64,000 bases of DNA from NCBI GenBank assembly GCA_007833815.1, contig CP033464.1, forward strand, positions 2,591,001-2,655,000. Reading direction: 5' to 3'. Below, in pieces: positions 42,053-52,109 of this stretch (the stretch's first letter is position 1; every line of letters starts with the position of its first letter). The position numbers and the translations under genes are program-made. The stretch is from Brevibacillus laterosporus. GTDB taxonomy: Bacteria > Bacillota > Bacilli > Brevibacillales > Brevibacillaceae. The notes under the pieces were generated by a model that was not told the DNA's origin, ran no database searches, and saw nothing but the letters and a program-made list of their open reading frames with translations.

Positions 42053-42736
42053 ATGTCCCATAAAGCAAAAATATCTGGGTCAGACAAGATTGCAGCTATT
42101 GAAAAATATCTTCGTGGGGAAGATTCGCTTAATCATTTAGCAAATCTTCTAGATGTTTCCTTTCCATCTATTAAACAATGGCTTCAAACTTATCAAACGT
42201 TAGGTCCAAACGGATTGCTCAATACATCCAAGAACTCCTCCTATTCCACAGAATTAAAGAAAACAGCTGTCGAGGATTATCTGGCTAGTGGTGGTTCTCA
42301 CATGGATATATGTAAAAGATATGGCATCAAATCAACCCGCCAACTGCGTAACTGGATCCTGAAGTATAATGGTCATGAGAAGCCGAAAGCTTGCGGCACA
42401 GGAGGAACACCAATCATGACAAAAGGACGAGCAACTACTTACGATGAAAGAATTGAAATCGTCAGATTCTGTATAGAACATCAACACAATTACGCCCAAA
42501 CCGCACAGAAATTTCAGGTATCCTATCAGCAAGTTTATTCTTGGACAAATAAATACGTTAAATCTGGTGTAGATGCACTTCAGGATAAACGTGGGAAGCG
42601 AAAGTCTGAAGATGAGATGTCCGAAGTGGAGAAGCTGAGGGCACAAAATAAGCTGCTTCAAGCTGAGAACAGAAGAAAGCAAATGGAGATTGATTTATTA
42701 AAAAAGCTGGACGAAATCCAAAGGAGGCGATTCTAA
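42053..42736 (+). CDS. IS3 OrfA, HTH protein (copy 2)
   Basis: 227 residues, nearly identical to the copy 1 protein; I see D instead of E at residue 11, T instead of S in YQTLGP, and G instead of R in LASGGS. It has the same two HTH segments and leucine zipper. The slippery A AAA AAG is at 42700-42706. Intact. Confidence 0.9.
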   Translation: MSHKAKISGSDKIAAIEKYLRGEDSLNHLANLLDVSFPSIKQWLQTYQTLGPNGLLNTSKNSSYSTELKKTAVEDYLASGGSHMDICKRYGIKSTRQLRNWILKYNGHEKPKACGTGGTPIMTKGRATTYDERIEIVRFCIEHQHNYAQTAQKFQVSYQQVYSWTNKYVKSGVDALQDKRGKRKSEDEMSEVEKLRAQNKLLQAENRRKQMEIDLLKKLDEIQRRRF

Positions 42737-42822
42737 GCCAAGTCCGATATGAACCTGTATATCTTGCAATACGTGATCTTCATGAAAGGAAATCATATCC
42801 CATAAGTCTACTCTGTGAAAAC

Positions 42823-43626
42823 ATGGGAATTCAACGTTCTTCGTATTATAAATGGCTAAATAGGAAAGAAAGTCATAACGAGAAATTCAACAAAGAGTTG
42901 CTTCCCATGATTAAGGATGCCTATGAAGAAAGAAATGGGATCCTTGGATATCGTCAGATGACAATCAAACTAAACCGACAACACAATCTTACTGTTAACC
43001 ATAAACGGATATACAGACTCATGAGAATCTTACAAATAAAATCAGTATGCCGCAGGAAGAAGAAAAGTTACATTCCGTCAACTCCTCAAATTACGACGGA
43101 AAATATTTTGAACAGAGATTTCGAATCCGACGGATTCGGTACAAAATGGCTCACTGACGTGACGGAAATGAAGTATGGCCTTCAAAGCAAGGCTTATTTG
43201 AGTGCAATCATGGATTTGTCAGATAAAAGTATTGTTTCTTTTGTGGTAGGGCATTCCAACAACAATAAACTTGTGTTTAGAACTTTTGATATCGCACATC
43301 AATCATATCCTAATGCTAAACCCATCTTTCATAGTGACCGAGGATTCCAATATACGAACAAAATGTTCAAAAAGAAACTGGACGACGCAGGAATGATACA
43401 AAGCATGTCGAGGGTATCTAGATGCATAGACAATGGACCGATGGAATCGTTTTGGGGAATGATAAAATCCGAGATGTATTATCTCAATAAATTTAATACA
43501 TACAAAGAATTGGAAGTAGCAATTATGGAATACATAACTTACTACAATAACCATCGATACCAGAAAAGACTAAACTGTATGACGCCTTTGGAATACAGGC
43601 ACTACCTTCAAAATTCAGCAGCATAA
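42823..43626 (+). CDS. IS3 OrfB, DDE transposase (copy 2)
   Basis: 267 residues, nearly identical to the copy 1 protein (T for M in TTENILN; K for E in NNKLVF). The DDE residues are intact (LTDVTE, HSDRGF, PMESFW). It is expressed through -1 frameshifting from orfA. Confidence 0.9.
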   Translation: MGIQRSSYYKWLNRKESHNEKFNKELLPMIKDAYEERNGILGYRQMTIKLNRQHNLTVNHKRIYRLMRILQIKSVCRRKKKSYIPSTPQITTENILNRDFESDGFGTKWLTDVTEMKYGLQSKAYLSAIMDLSDKSIVSFVVGHSNNNKLVFRTFDIAHQSYPNAKPIFHSDRGFQYTNKMFKKKLDDAGMIQSMSRVSRCIDNGPMESFWGMIKSEMYYLNKFNTYKELEVAIMEYITYYNNHRYQKRLNCMTPLEYRHYLQNSAA

Positions 43627-43854
43627 GAAAGACACCAACCTAAGTGAATAGTTGGTGTCTGATCTTTTATTTTTCCATTGTCTACTTGACGGGGGGCAGT
43701 TCATTTTACTAGCCTAAGGTTCTTTTTTGTGTTTACTTTTATATCCTTCACGAATGTTATTATACGTTTAAAACGAAATGATTTGAGACGTGATATACTA
43801 GCGGTAATACTAGCTAGCAATACATAAGCCCAGCAAGCAAAGGAGAGGAGCACC

Positions 43855-44097
43855 ATGGCACTCTATGATAAAAAAGGTCCAATCATCATGAAGGAAGAAC
43901 CAGGCGTTAAATTTTACTGTATGTGCGGCCTCACAGAAGAAGCACCCTACTGTGATGGCTCTCACAATGGACAAGAGACAGGAAAAACCCCATATATAGT
44001 TAAATTTAGTGAAGCCAAGACCGTTAAAATTTGTGGATGTGGAAAGTCGGAAAGGTTACCGTATTGTGATGGAGCACATGGAAAATTCGAGAAATAA
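43855..44097 (+). CDS. CDGSH iron-sulfur domain protein (two clusters)
   Basis: 80 residues with two CDGSH-type 2Fe-2S motifs, each Cys-x-Cys ... Cys-Asp-Gly-x-His: Cys22, Cys24, Cys33, His37 and Cys60, Cys62, Cys71, His75. Tandem motifs without a membrane anchor are typical of bacterial mitoNEET-like proteins (MiCDGSH type). A role in electron or iron-sulfur transfer is inferred. AGGAGAGGAG precedes ATG 43855. It is monocistronic, with its own terminator. Confidence 0.92.
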   Translation: MALYDKKGPIIMKEEPGVKFYCMCGLTEEAPYCDGSHNGQETGKTPYIVKFSEAKTVKICGCGKSERLPYCDGAHGKFEK

Positions 44098-44107
44098 ATC
44101 AACTGAG

Positions 44108-44144
44108 ACCTACATGTGAGTAGTATATACATGTAGGTTTTTTT
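44108..44144 (+). terminator. Terminator after the CDGSH gene
   Basis: ACCTACATGT (44108-44117) pairs with ACATGTAGGT (44129-44138), followed by TTTTTT. The rest of the stretch to 44400 shows no gene. Confidence 0.75.
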
Positions 44145-44416
44145 ATTCTTCTAGCTCCCCGTTTAATAGCTTCATCGTGTTGTTTTCATATTTCCCTTCG
44201 TGTTGTTAGCTTCCATCTCAATCTCCATTTTCATATCCTTCACAGCTACGTTTACGTTTTAAAATCCACCTCTCCTTTTTTCAAATTCCCAGCATGATAA
44301 AGCCTACCTTCTGCATAGGTATAAAAGAACGGATTTTTGTATTTCAAGCGCACGGCTACCAATAAACAACTCCACTCAAGCATGTAGGATGGATATGCAT
44401 GGAAGGGGGCTTACAT

Positions 44417-44701
44417 ATGAAGAAATGGAGCCGCCGACTGCGCCGAATGGCTGTGGGCGTGTTGGATCTACCTCAGGATGTGGTACTCGAAGTCCCGAGA
44501 ATTACAATGATTGGTCATTTGCAAATGTATATAGAAAACCACCGAGGAGTCCTGCAATTTAGTGAAAATGAACTCCGTTTATTGCTAACCAATGGACAGT
44601 TGCTGGTCATAGGAGAACAGCTGGTAATTCGCGCTATTTTGAAAGAAGAGGTGCTATTGGAAGGCAGAATTGGCAAGGTAACATTCATTCAAAATACGTG
44701 A
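44417..44701 (+). CDS. yqfC: Sporulation protein YqfC
   Basis: 94 residues from ATG 44417 (GGAAGGGGGC upstream; an ATG 18 bp earlier precedes the ribosome binding site). KKWSRRLRRMAVGVLDLPQD, VVLEVPRITMIGHLQMYIEN, HRGVLQFSENELRLLLTNG is the YabP/YqfC pattern. It is known as a sigma-E-dependent partner of YqfD in the mother cell. yqfD follows after 25 bp. Confidence 0.9.
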   Translation: MKKWSRRLRRMAVGVLDLPQDVVLEVPRITMIGHLQMYIENHRGVLQFSENELRLLLTNGQLLVIGEQLVIRAILKEEVLLEGRIGKVTFIQNT

Positions 44702-44726
44702 CGAGCTTATCATGAGGGGGATACAG

Positions 44727-45947
44727 ATGCGAAACGTAGTAAAGGAATGGTACGAAGGCCACATAACCGTAACGATTCGCGGCAAGCGGTTTGAACGTCT
44801 TATCAACCTTGCTGTCCGCGAAAACATTTCCATGTGGAATATCAAGAGAGTGGAGCCTGAGCTTGGGCAGTGTGAGTTGATGATTGCCGATTTTTATCGG
44901 CTTCGTCCATTCCTGAAGGAGACAGGCTGTCGTGTGCATGTGACCAGTCGAGATGGGTTGCCGTTTTTGTTGTTACGAATGCGAATGAGGATCGGTTTTG
45001 TAGCAGGTATCTTTATTTTTTTACTGGGGTTGTACATGCTCTCCACATTTGTATGGCAAATTGAAGTGCAAGGGACACATAATATCACGCCATATCAGGT
45101 GACACAGGCGGCGGAGAAAGTAGGATTAAGAGCTGGCGCATGGAAATTTAAAATTGGCGATCCACAAGAGTTACAGCGACGTATTTTGGGCTATATACCA
45201 GAAGCCTCATGGGTAGGTGTTGAGTTAAATGGGACGAGGGCAATTATTCAGGTCGTTGAAAAGGTTGATCCGGAAAAGAGTGTTACGCATGAACCCAAAC
45301 ATGTTGTGGCAAAGAAAAAAGCGGTTATTCACAGTATTTTTGCAGAAACAGGCAAGACTATGGTTAAAGCGAATCAATATGTGGATAAAGGGCAGATATT
45401 AATTTCAGGTATTATTGGCAACGAGGAGCGCCAATCTGTCGTCTCTGCCCGTGGACAAGTGGAAGGAGAAGTGTGGTATCGATCTGACGTGACCGTACCC
45501 CTAATTCAGAACCAGCTTATTTATACGGGCGAAAAACAGAAGCAGCATTTTTTAATATTGGGGTCGTCCACTGTGCGGCTCTGGCCAGTTGAAATCAAGT
45601 CGTACAAGCATGATCGTAAAACGGAAAAACGGTTCCAAGCCGCCTTCTTTGACTATCAATTACCGTTTGGGTGGAAAACAGAAATTGATCGAGAGTTAGA
45701 GCCTAAGATTATTCGGATGAGCGATAAGGATGCTTTAGAGGTAGCTAAACAATTTGCAAGAGCAGATATCTTGAAACGAGCCGGGGAAGATGCGAAGATA
45801 AAAGAAGAAAAAGTTTTGCACGTAAAACAAGAGAATGGTAAAGTTTATGTAAGTATCTATTTTTCCGTCATCGAAAATATAGCGATTGACCAATCAATTG
45901 TTGCTACGCCGCCCGCACTAGAAGGCACACCAAACCAAAATAACTGA
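44727..45947 (+). CDS. yqfD: Stage IV sporulation-type protein YqfD
   Basis: 406 residues from ATG 44727, fixed by GAGGGGGATACAG. N-terminal soluble part (RNVVKEWYEGHITVTIRGKR), then one membrane helix (MRIGFVAGIFIFLLGLYMLS) and a large extracytoplasmic domain (GTHNITPYQVTQAAEKVGLR, ISGIIGNEERQSVVSARGQV, EIKSYKHDRKT). Length and pattern match B. subtilis YqfD (SpoIV-type), required in the mother cell for normal spore formation. Confidence 0.92.
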   Translation: MRNVVKEWYEGHITVTIRGKRFERLINLAVRENISMWNIKRVEPELGQCELMIADFYRLRPFLKETGCRVHVTSRDGLPFLLLRMRMRIGFVAGIFIFLLGLYMLSTFVWQIEVQGTHNITPYQVTQAAEKVGLRAGAWKFKIGDPQELQRRILGYIPEASWVGVELNGTRAIIQVVEKVDPEKSVTHEPKHVVAKKKAVIHSIFAETGKTMVKANQYVDKGQILISGIIGNEERQSVVSARGQVEGEVWYRSDVTVPLIQNQLIYTGEKQKQHFLILGSSTVRLWPVEIKSYKHDRKTEKRFQAAFFDYQLPFGWKTEIDRELEPKIIRMSDKDALEVAKQFARADILKRAGEDAKIKEEKVLHVKQENGKVYVSIYFSVIENIAIDQSIVATPPALEGTPNQNN

Positions 45948-45968
45948 TGGCAAGGAGATGGACAAAGG

Positions 45969-46934
45969 TTGCAAGTACAAGAAGAAGTAGTGATCCAGTT
46001 TGCAGATGCACAGGAAGCATTGCTTTTGTTTGGACCTCATGATTCCTATTTAAAACAGATCGAAGAAAAAACGACAGCCCAGATAGGAACCCGCACCGGA
46101 GCATTCGTCATCAGTGGGGAAAAGGCAGAAGTCGACAAGCTGGCTACGCTATTTGATACTTTATTGCAGTTGATCCGCAGGGGAATTACATTATCCGAAC
46201 GTGATGTATACTATGCGATGCAGCTAACAGAAAAAGGGGAAGAACAAGAGCTTCTGCATCTCTATGAAGAAGAAGTAGCACGTTCTCATCGTGGTAAATT
46301 AGTCCGCGCCAAAACCCTAGGACAACGCCATTATTTGTCCGCTATTAAACGAAATGATATCGTGTTTGGCATTGGTCCTGCTGGTACTGGTAAAACATAT
46401 CTAGCGGTGGTAATGGCCGTACAGGCTCTCAAAAACGGTCGAGTAAAACGAATCGTCCTCACTCGTCCAGCAGTGGAAGCAGGCGAAAGCCTTGGTTTTT
46501 TGCCGGGTGATTTACAAGAGAAGGTAGATCCGTATCTACGCCCTCTCTATGATGCTTTGTATGATATGTTAGGAACTGAACAGGTTAGTAAAATGATGGA
46601 GCGAGGTATCATCGAGGTAGCACCGCTTGCTTATATGAGAGGGCGTACTTTAGAAGATAGCTTCATTATTCTGGATGAAGCACAAAATACTACACCAGAA
46701 CAAATGAAAATGTTCTTGACGCGCTTGGGTTTTGGCTCCAAAATGGTCATCACGGGGGATGTTACCCAAGTTGACCTGCCAAAAGGCAAAAAGTCTGGTC
46801 TGCGAGAAGCAGAGCGTATCCTTTCGATTATTTCTGACATCGCTTTTATTCAATTTCAAGATACAGATGTTGTGCGTCATAGCTTGGTTCAAAAAATCAT
46901 TACAGCGTATTCCAAAGAGGAGCAGCAGAATTAG
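45969..46934 (+). CDS. phoH: PhoH-family ATPase
   Basis: 321 residues from TTG 45969 with AAGGAGATGG upstream. N-terminal KH-like segment; Walker A GPAGTGKT at 136-143; IVLTRPAVEAGESLGFLPGD; Walker B FIILDEAQNTTPEQMKMFLT; then RLGFGSKMVITGDVTQVDLP. PhoH proteins are RNA-linked P-loop ATPases often next to ybeY, and a role in rRNA processing is likely. In B. subtilis pgpH (yqfF) stands between phoH and ybeY; here only 72 bp separate them. Confidence 0.93.
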   Translation: MQVQEEVVIQFADAQEALLLFGPHDSYLKQIEEKTTAQIGTRTGAFVISGEKAEVDKLATLFDTLLQLIRRGITLSERDVYYAMQLTEKGEEQELLHLYEEEVARSHRGKLVRAKTLGQRHYLSAIKRNDIVFGIGPAGTGKTYLAVVMAVQALKNGRVKRIVLTRPAVEAGESLGFLPGDLQEKVDPYLRPLYDALYDMLGTEQVSKMMERGIIEVAPLAYMRGRTLEDSFIILDEAQNTTPEQMKMFLTRLGFGSKMVITGDVTQVDLPKGKKSGLREAERILSIISDIAFIQFQDTDVVRHSLVQKIITAYSKEEQQN

Positions 46935-47006
46935 GCTGGCTCCTCTTGGAGTCTCTTTATGTGATTATATAAATGATAAGTTTCAAAAGAAAAAGAGGGA
47001 AGAACA

Positions 47007-47486
47007 TTGCTGACGATTGAAATTGTAAACGAGCAAGACCAAGAGATTACTCAAGAGCTTGAACAACTGATTGAAGGGTGCTTACAAAGAGCAGCTCAAT
47101 TTGAAGACATTACGGGTGAAGTGGTGATTACACTTGTAACTAATGAACGTATCCACGAACTAAATCGCGACTATCGCGGGGTGGATCGTCCTACCGATGT
47201 GTTATCTTTTGCACTGAATGAAGAGGGCGAGGGTGACATGGAGATATTTGTGGAAGAAAGCGAATTTGGTGACTATCCAAATATGCTAGGTGATATTATT
47301 ATTTCAATCCCACGAACAAAGGAACAAGCCCAAGATTATGGTCATTCCTTTGAACGAGAACTTGGATTCTTAGCCGTGCATGGATTTTTACATCTGATTG
47401 GCTATGACCATGGAACCCCTGAGGAAGAAAAAGAGATGTTTACTCGCCAAGAACATATATTGCAAGAAGTAGGATTGACGAGATAG
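47007..47486 (+). CDS. ybeY: Endoribonuclease YbeY
   Basis: 159 residues from TTG 47007 with GAGGGAAG upstream. The zinc-site motif is HGFLHLIGYDH with His125, His129 and His135. Other conserved parts are ELNRDYRGVDRPTDVLSFAL and LGDIIIS. It matures 16S rRNA 3' ends and takes part in ribosome quality control. dgkA follows after 11 bp. Confidence 0.95.
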   Translation: MLTIEIVNEQDQEITQELEQLIEGCLQRAAQFEDITGEVVITLVTNERIHELNRDYRGVDRPTDVLSFALNEEGEGDMEIFVEESEFGDYPNMLGDIIISIPRTKEQAQDYGHSFERELGFLAVHGFLHLIGYDHGTPEEEKEMFTRQEHILQEVGLTR

Positions 47487-47497
47487 GAGCGGTCAAC

Positions 47498-47872
47498 GTG
47501 AAAGAATGGCTTCGTTTGTGGCGCAGTTTTGGTTATGCCATACAAGGAATTAACCATGCTGTCCGCACCCAACGAAACATGCAAATACATGTAGCAGTTG
47601 CTCTCGGTGTGGTTATTGTATCCATTTGGTTACAAGTTACTCGCCTGGAGTTTAGTCTGTTATTATTGGTTATTGCCGTTGTCTGGGCGCTTGAACTATT
47701 CAATACCGCCGTAGAAGCTGTTGTTGATCTGGTTACAGAAGAGTATCATCCACTAGCAAAAATAGCGAAGGACGTAGCTGCTGGGGCTGTCTTTGTAGCC
47801 GCCATGTTTGCCATTTTGATTGGAATACTCATTCTTGGACCACCGCTATACGCCTATCTCTATACTCGCTAG
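47498..47872 (+). CDS. dgkA: Diacylglycerol/undecaprenol kinase
   Basis: 124 residues from GTG 47498 (TAGGAGCGG upstream). Three membrane helices. It has the DgkA signatures SFGYAIQGINHAVRTQRNMQ, ALELFNTAVEAVVDLVTEEY (ELxNTAxE catalytic motif) and AKDVAAGAVFVAAMFA. In Gram-positives this enzyme phosphorylates undecaprenol for cell-wall lipid recycling. Confidence 0.93.
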   Translation: MKEWLRLWRSFGYAIQGINHAVRTQRNMQIHVAVALGVVIVSIWLQVTRLEFSLLLLVIAVVWALELFNTAVEAVVDLVTEEYHPLAKIAKDVAAGAVFVAAMFAILIGILILGPPLYAYLYTR

Positions 47873-47974
47873 GAAAGAGACACTATTTATGGGCAAGAAG
47901 ACAACTAGACGGACCTCCCAAAAGGGAAGGGCATCGTCTGGTCTCTTGGCATCCTCATTTTTATTTAGAAATAG

Positions 47975-49298
<1,324 letters not shown>

Positions 49299-49407
49299 AC
49301 AGTTTTTTTACTATACGTGACAATTTTTCCAAGGCATAGAAATGGGGGCTACGGTGGATTCTATATAAAGAAAGTGGGAGCCGAAAAAAAGGAAAGGATG
49401 ATGCAAC

Positions 49408-49566
49408 ATGCTTCGCAACTTTTCTTGGAGTTATTTTGCTTCAACCGGTGATATCCACGCTTACCTTCTTTATAAGGAACATCATGAAGCACAAAACGTT
49501 GCTGATGATGCAGGATCACTGGATCAAGCCCTATTGGAACAGGGTGATTCTCAGGTATGCTTGTAA
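49408..49566 (+). CDS. yqzL: YqzL-family small protein
   Basis: 52 residues: [20 protein letters not shown] then [10 protein letters not shown] and a variable tail ending QVCL. The pattern (F)SWxxFxxTGxIxxYLLYKE is that of YqzL, a small conserved protein always between era and recO. GGAAAGG precedes ATG 49408. Its end overlaps the recO start (49557) by 10 bp. Function unknown. Confidence 0.8.
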   Translation: MLRNFSWSYFASTGDIHAYLLYKEHHEAQNVADDAGSLDQALLEQGDSQVCL

Positions 49567-50330
49567 AGTGGGAAGGAATTGTCATCCGTAGCGTTGATTA
49601 CGGAGAAAGTAGTAAAGTGGTCACACTTTATACCAGAGAATACGGTAAGGTCGGGGCAATGGCAAGGGGAGCCAAAAAACCTCGAAGCCGCCTGGCCGCC
49701 GTATCTCAATTGTTTACACATGGGTATTATCTGTGTAAAAAAGGAACGGGGACAGGAATGCCAGAGCTCACACAAGGGGATACTCTTCATTCCTTTAAAG
49801 ACGTGCGTCAAGATTTGATGCTGACAGCTTACTCTGCTTATATGGCAGAAATGTTGGATCGTTTGACGGAAGAGCGTGAGCCTAATCCATACCTGTTCCA
49901 ATTATTAGTGCATACACTCCAGTATATGGATGAGGGCAAGGATGCGGAAATTCTATGCCGTATATTTGAAAGCAAAATGCTGATTCTTGCAGGGATTCGT
50001 CCTCATGTTGAGAGCTGTATTTCTTGTGGTGCAGAGGCAGAACCGTATACCTTTAGCGTCACACACGGTGGTCTCTTATGTAGGAGATGTACACATACTG
50101 ACCCTTATTCATTGCATATTTTACCAGCTACATGGAAGCTTTTACGGCTGTTTTTGTTATTTCCTCTTGAGCGTTTAGGAGAGATTGAGGTAAAGACAAC
50201 TACCCGAAATCAACTGAGGCTTCTGTTGCATAAGTATTTGGATCAACATATTGAACTGCGTCTTAAAAGTCGCAACTTTCTAGAACAGATGGAACGTCTA
50301 GAGTTGTCTGATGGATTTGACAAGGCATAG
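49557..50330 (+). CDS. recO: DNA repair protein RecO
   Basis: 257 residues. OB-fold N terminus: [40 protein letters not shown]. Helical C-terminal part with a zinc-binding set of Cys: [14 protein letters not shown] ... GGLLCRRC. It loads RecA at gaps together with RecR. Translation is probably coupled with yqzL. Confidence 0.94.
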   Translation: MLVKWEGIVIRSVDYGESSKVVTLYTREYGKVGAMARGAKKPRSRLAAVSQLFTHGYYLCKKGTGTGMPELTQGDTLHSFKDVRQDLMLTAYSAYMAEMLDRLTEEREPNPYLFQLLVHTLQYMDEGKDAEILCRIFESKMLILAGIRPHVESCISCGAEAEPYTFSVTHGGLLCRRCTHTDPYSLHILPATWKLLRLFLLFPLERLGEIEVKTTTRNQLRLLLHKYLDQHIELRLKSRNFLEQMERLELSDGFDKA

Positions 50331-50343
50331 TTTTTTGGATATC

Positions 50344-50361
50344 ATGATCAATTGTGATCAT
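50344..50361. promoter_or_regulatory. Inverted repeat between recO and ccpN-like gene
   Basis: ATGATCA-ATTG-TGATCAT is a perfect dyad just after recO. It could be a regulator site or a short hairpin; no T run follows. Confidence 0.3.
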
Positions 50362-50401
50362 ATAAATACATAACAACGGCTTATCGGGACGAGAGTTCCC
50401 T

Positions 50402-50425
50402 GCCTCCTTTTGTGGAGGCTTTTTT
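50402..50425 (+). terminator. Terminator after recO
   Basis: GCCTCC-TTTTGT-GGAGGC followed by TTTTTT. Confidence 0.8.
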
Positions 50426-50547
50426 CTACTTTCTGTACATTTGACAGCAGAAAAAAAGCTTTTTACGATTCTTTTGCAGGAATCTATCTCTTTATAGAGT
50501 AATACTAGGGATAGTAATTTATGAATCGGTGGTGATCCGTCATCGAA

Positions 50548-51180
50548 TTGACCAAACGCCAAGAACAAATTTTGCAAATTGTAAAAGATGAAGGTCCGAT
50601 TACAGGTGAGAATATAGCTGAACACCTGAATTTAACAAGGGCTACTCTTCGACCTGATTTATCCATCCTTACCATGTCGGGTTATTTAGATGCCAGACCG
50701 AGGGTTGGGTATTTTTATGCAGGTCGTCCTACATCGTCGGTCATTGCAGAACGATTGCACAAGCTTGTGGTAAATGATTATAAAGCGGTGCCCATCGTCG
50801 TGGCTGAATCAGCGACGGTGTATGATGCAATTGTGACGTTATTCTTAGAAGATGTAGGTACATTGTTTGTTGTCAATCAAAAAGGTTTGTTAGCCGGTGT
50901 AGTGTCCCGAAAGGATTTACTCCGGGCTTCATTGGGTAACAAGGGATTGGAGAGCATTCCTGTCAGCATAATAATGACAAGGATGCCCAATATCGTCACG
51001 TGTTCTCCAGAAGAAACACTTCTGGATACCGCACAAAAATTGATTGAATTCCAAATTGATTCACTGCCGGTCGTACGCCCCAACGAAGAAGATCCAAAAA
51101 CCTTTGAATTGTTGGGCAGAATTACCAAAACAACAATTTCTAGAGCTTTTGTGGAGCTTGGCAAAGAGTCGAATGTGTAG
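50548..51180 (+). CDS. ccpN: CcpN-like transcription repressor (HTH + CBS)
   Basis: 210 residues from TTG 50548, as TGA lies upstream in frame and no ATG is available; GGTGGTGAT lies 11 bp upstream. N-terminal HTH (EQILQIVKDEGPITGENIAE, HLNLTRATLRPDLSILTMSG) followed by two CBS domains (AESATVYDAIVTLFLEDVGT, LFVVNQKGLLAGVVSRKDLL, SIIMTRMPNIVTCSPEE). CcpN represses gluconeogenic genes on glucose. The next gene is the PEP synthase/PPDK regulator, an arrangement also seen in B. subtilis (ccpN-yqfL). Confidence 0.92.
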   Translation: MTKRQEQILQIVKDEGPITGENIAEHLNLTRATLRPDLSILTMSGYLDARPRVGYFYAGRPTSSVIAERLHKLVVNDYKAVPIVVAESATVYDAIVTLFLEDVGTLFVVNQKGLLAGVVSRKDLLRASLGNKGLESIPVSIIMTRMPNIVTCSPEETLLDTAQKLIEFQIDSLPVVRPNEEDPKTFELLGRITKTTISRAFVELGKESNV

Positions 51181-51192
51181 GGGGAAGTTAGA

Positions 51193-52020
51193 TTGGAAAT
51201 GAATACCCAATTAATTTATGTCGTATCGGATTCAATTGGAGAAACAGCAGAATTTGTCGTGAGGGCAGTGTCAAGTCAATTTAGCGGTAAAACGGTAGAT
51301 ATACACAAGTATCCGTACATGGAGGATAAAGAGTCTATTGATGAAGTTATCCTTTCCGCCAAAGAATCAAAAGCCTTGGTTGTGTTTACCCTCGTTGTTC
51401 CTGAACTTAAGACTTATATTGTGGAGCAAGCCAACAGACATAACGTACCGATTGTGGATGTAATGGGGCCATTATTATCCATCATGGAAGATCTACTCCA
51501 GACGAAACAATCCGGAAAGCCTGGATTAGTACGTAAATTGGATGAAGATTATTTCCGAAAAGTGGAAGCCATTGAGTTCGCTGTGAAATACGATGATGGC
51601 AGAGACCCTCGTGGTTTACTTCGAGCAGATGTTGTGCTAATCGGGGTATCACGTACGTCTAAAACTCCATTATCCATGTATCTGGCTAACAAACGCTTGA
51701 AGGTAGCGAATGTACCGTTGGTGCCTGAGGTAGAGCCGCCGGAAGAATTGTTCTTACTACCAGCGGAAAAATGTATTGGACTTACCATAAATTCAGATCA
51801 ATTAAACGGAATTCGCACGGAACGATTAAAGGCTCTAGGTCTAACTGCCCAAGCGAATTATGCAACGATGGATCGAATTGAAACAGAATTGGAATACTCA
51901 AGAAAAATCATGGAACGCGTAGGTTGTCCGGTGATTGATGTTTCCATCAAAGCGGTTGAAGAAACGGCTAATATTATTCTAGACATTATTCGACGTAACA
52001 AAATTAAAAAACGACGATAA
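51193..52020 (+). CDS. ppsR: Pyruvate, phosphate dikinase/PEP synthase regulatory protein (YqfL)
   Basis: 275 residues if TTG 51193 is used; ATG 51199 is about equally likely, since GGGGGAAG lies 5 or 11 bases upstream. Start region [21 protein letters not shown]-loop-like motif [21 protein letters not shown]-terminal part [20 protein letters not shown] and [18 protein letters not shown]. The DUF299 family phosphorylates and dephosphorylates PPDK or PEP synthase with ADP/Pi. It is linked to ccpN as part of gluconeogenic control. Confidence 0.92.
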   Translation: MEMNTQLIYVVSDSIGETAEFVVRAVSSQFSGKTVDIHKYPYMEDKESIDEVILSAKESKALVVFTLVVPELKTYIVEQANRHNVPIVDVMGPLLSIMEDLLQTKQSGKPGLVRKLDEDYFRKVEAIEFAVKYDDGRDPRGLLRADVVLIGVSRTSKTPLSMYLANKRLKVANVPLVPEVEPPEELFLLPAEKCIGLTINSDQLNGIRTERLKALGLTAQANYATMDRIETELEYSRKIMERVGCPVIDVSIKAVEETANIILDIIRRNKIKKRR

Positions 52021-52109
52021 GTTTGGAATAAAAAATAGTAATTGAAAGAAGGATTTTGCCGAACTTTGACGAATAAAGTAATTTCATTGCTGTGAAAAGG
52101 TGGATGGCT

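Larger units (their letters stand above)
41985..43703 (+). mobile_element. IS3-family (IS150 group) insertion sequence, copy 2
   Basis: The termini are the same as copy 1 (TGATATGCTCCCC at 41985; GGGGGCAGTTCA ending 43703). It is flanked by TTT(T) on both sides, a probable target duplication different from copy 1. It differs from copy 1 by only a handful of substitutions plus a small change in the right-end non-coding part. Confidence 0.9.

Noticed and set aside
33924-43703. Composite transposon formed by the two IS3 copies
   Set aside because: Each copy has its own short flanking duplication and the DNA between is core chromosome in conserved order, so independent insertion is the better explanation.
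50341-50440. T-box leader left over from glyQS
   Set aside because: The GGGACGAGAGTTCCC and hairpin are suggestive, but no T-box core sequence (AGGGTGGNACCGCG) is present.
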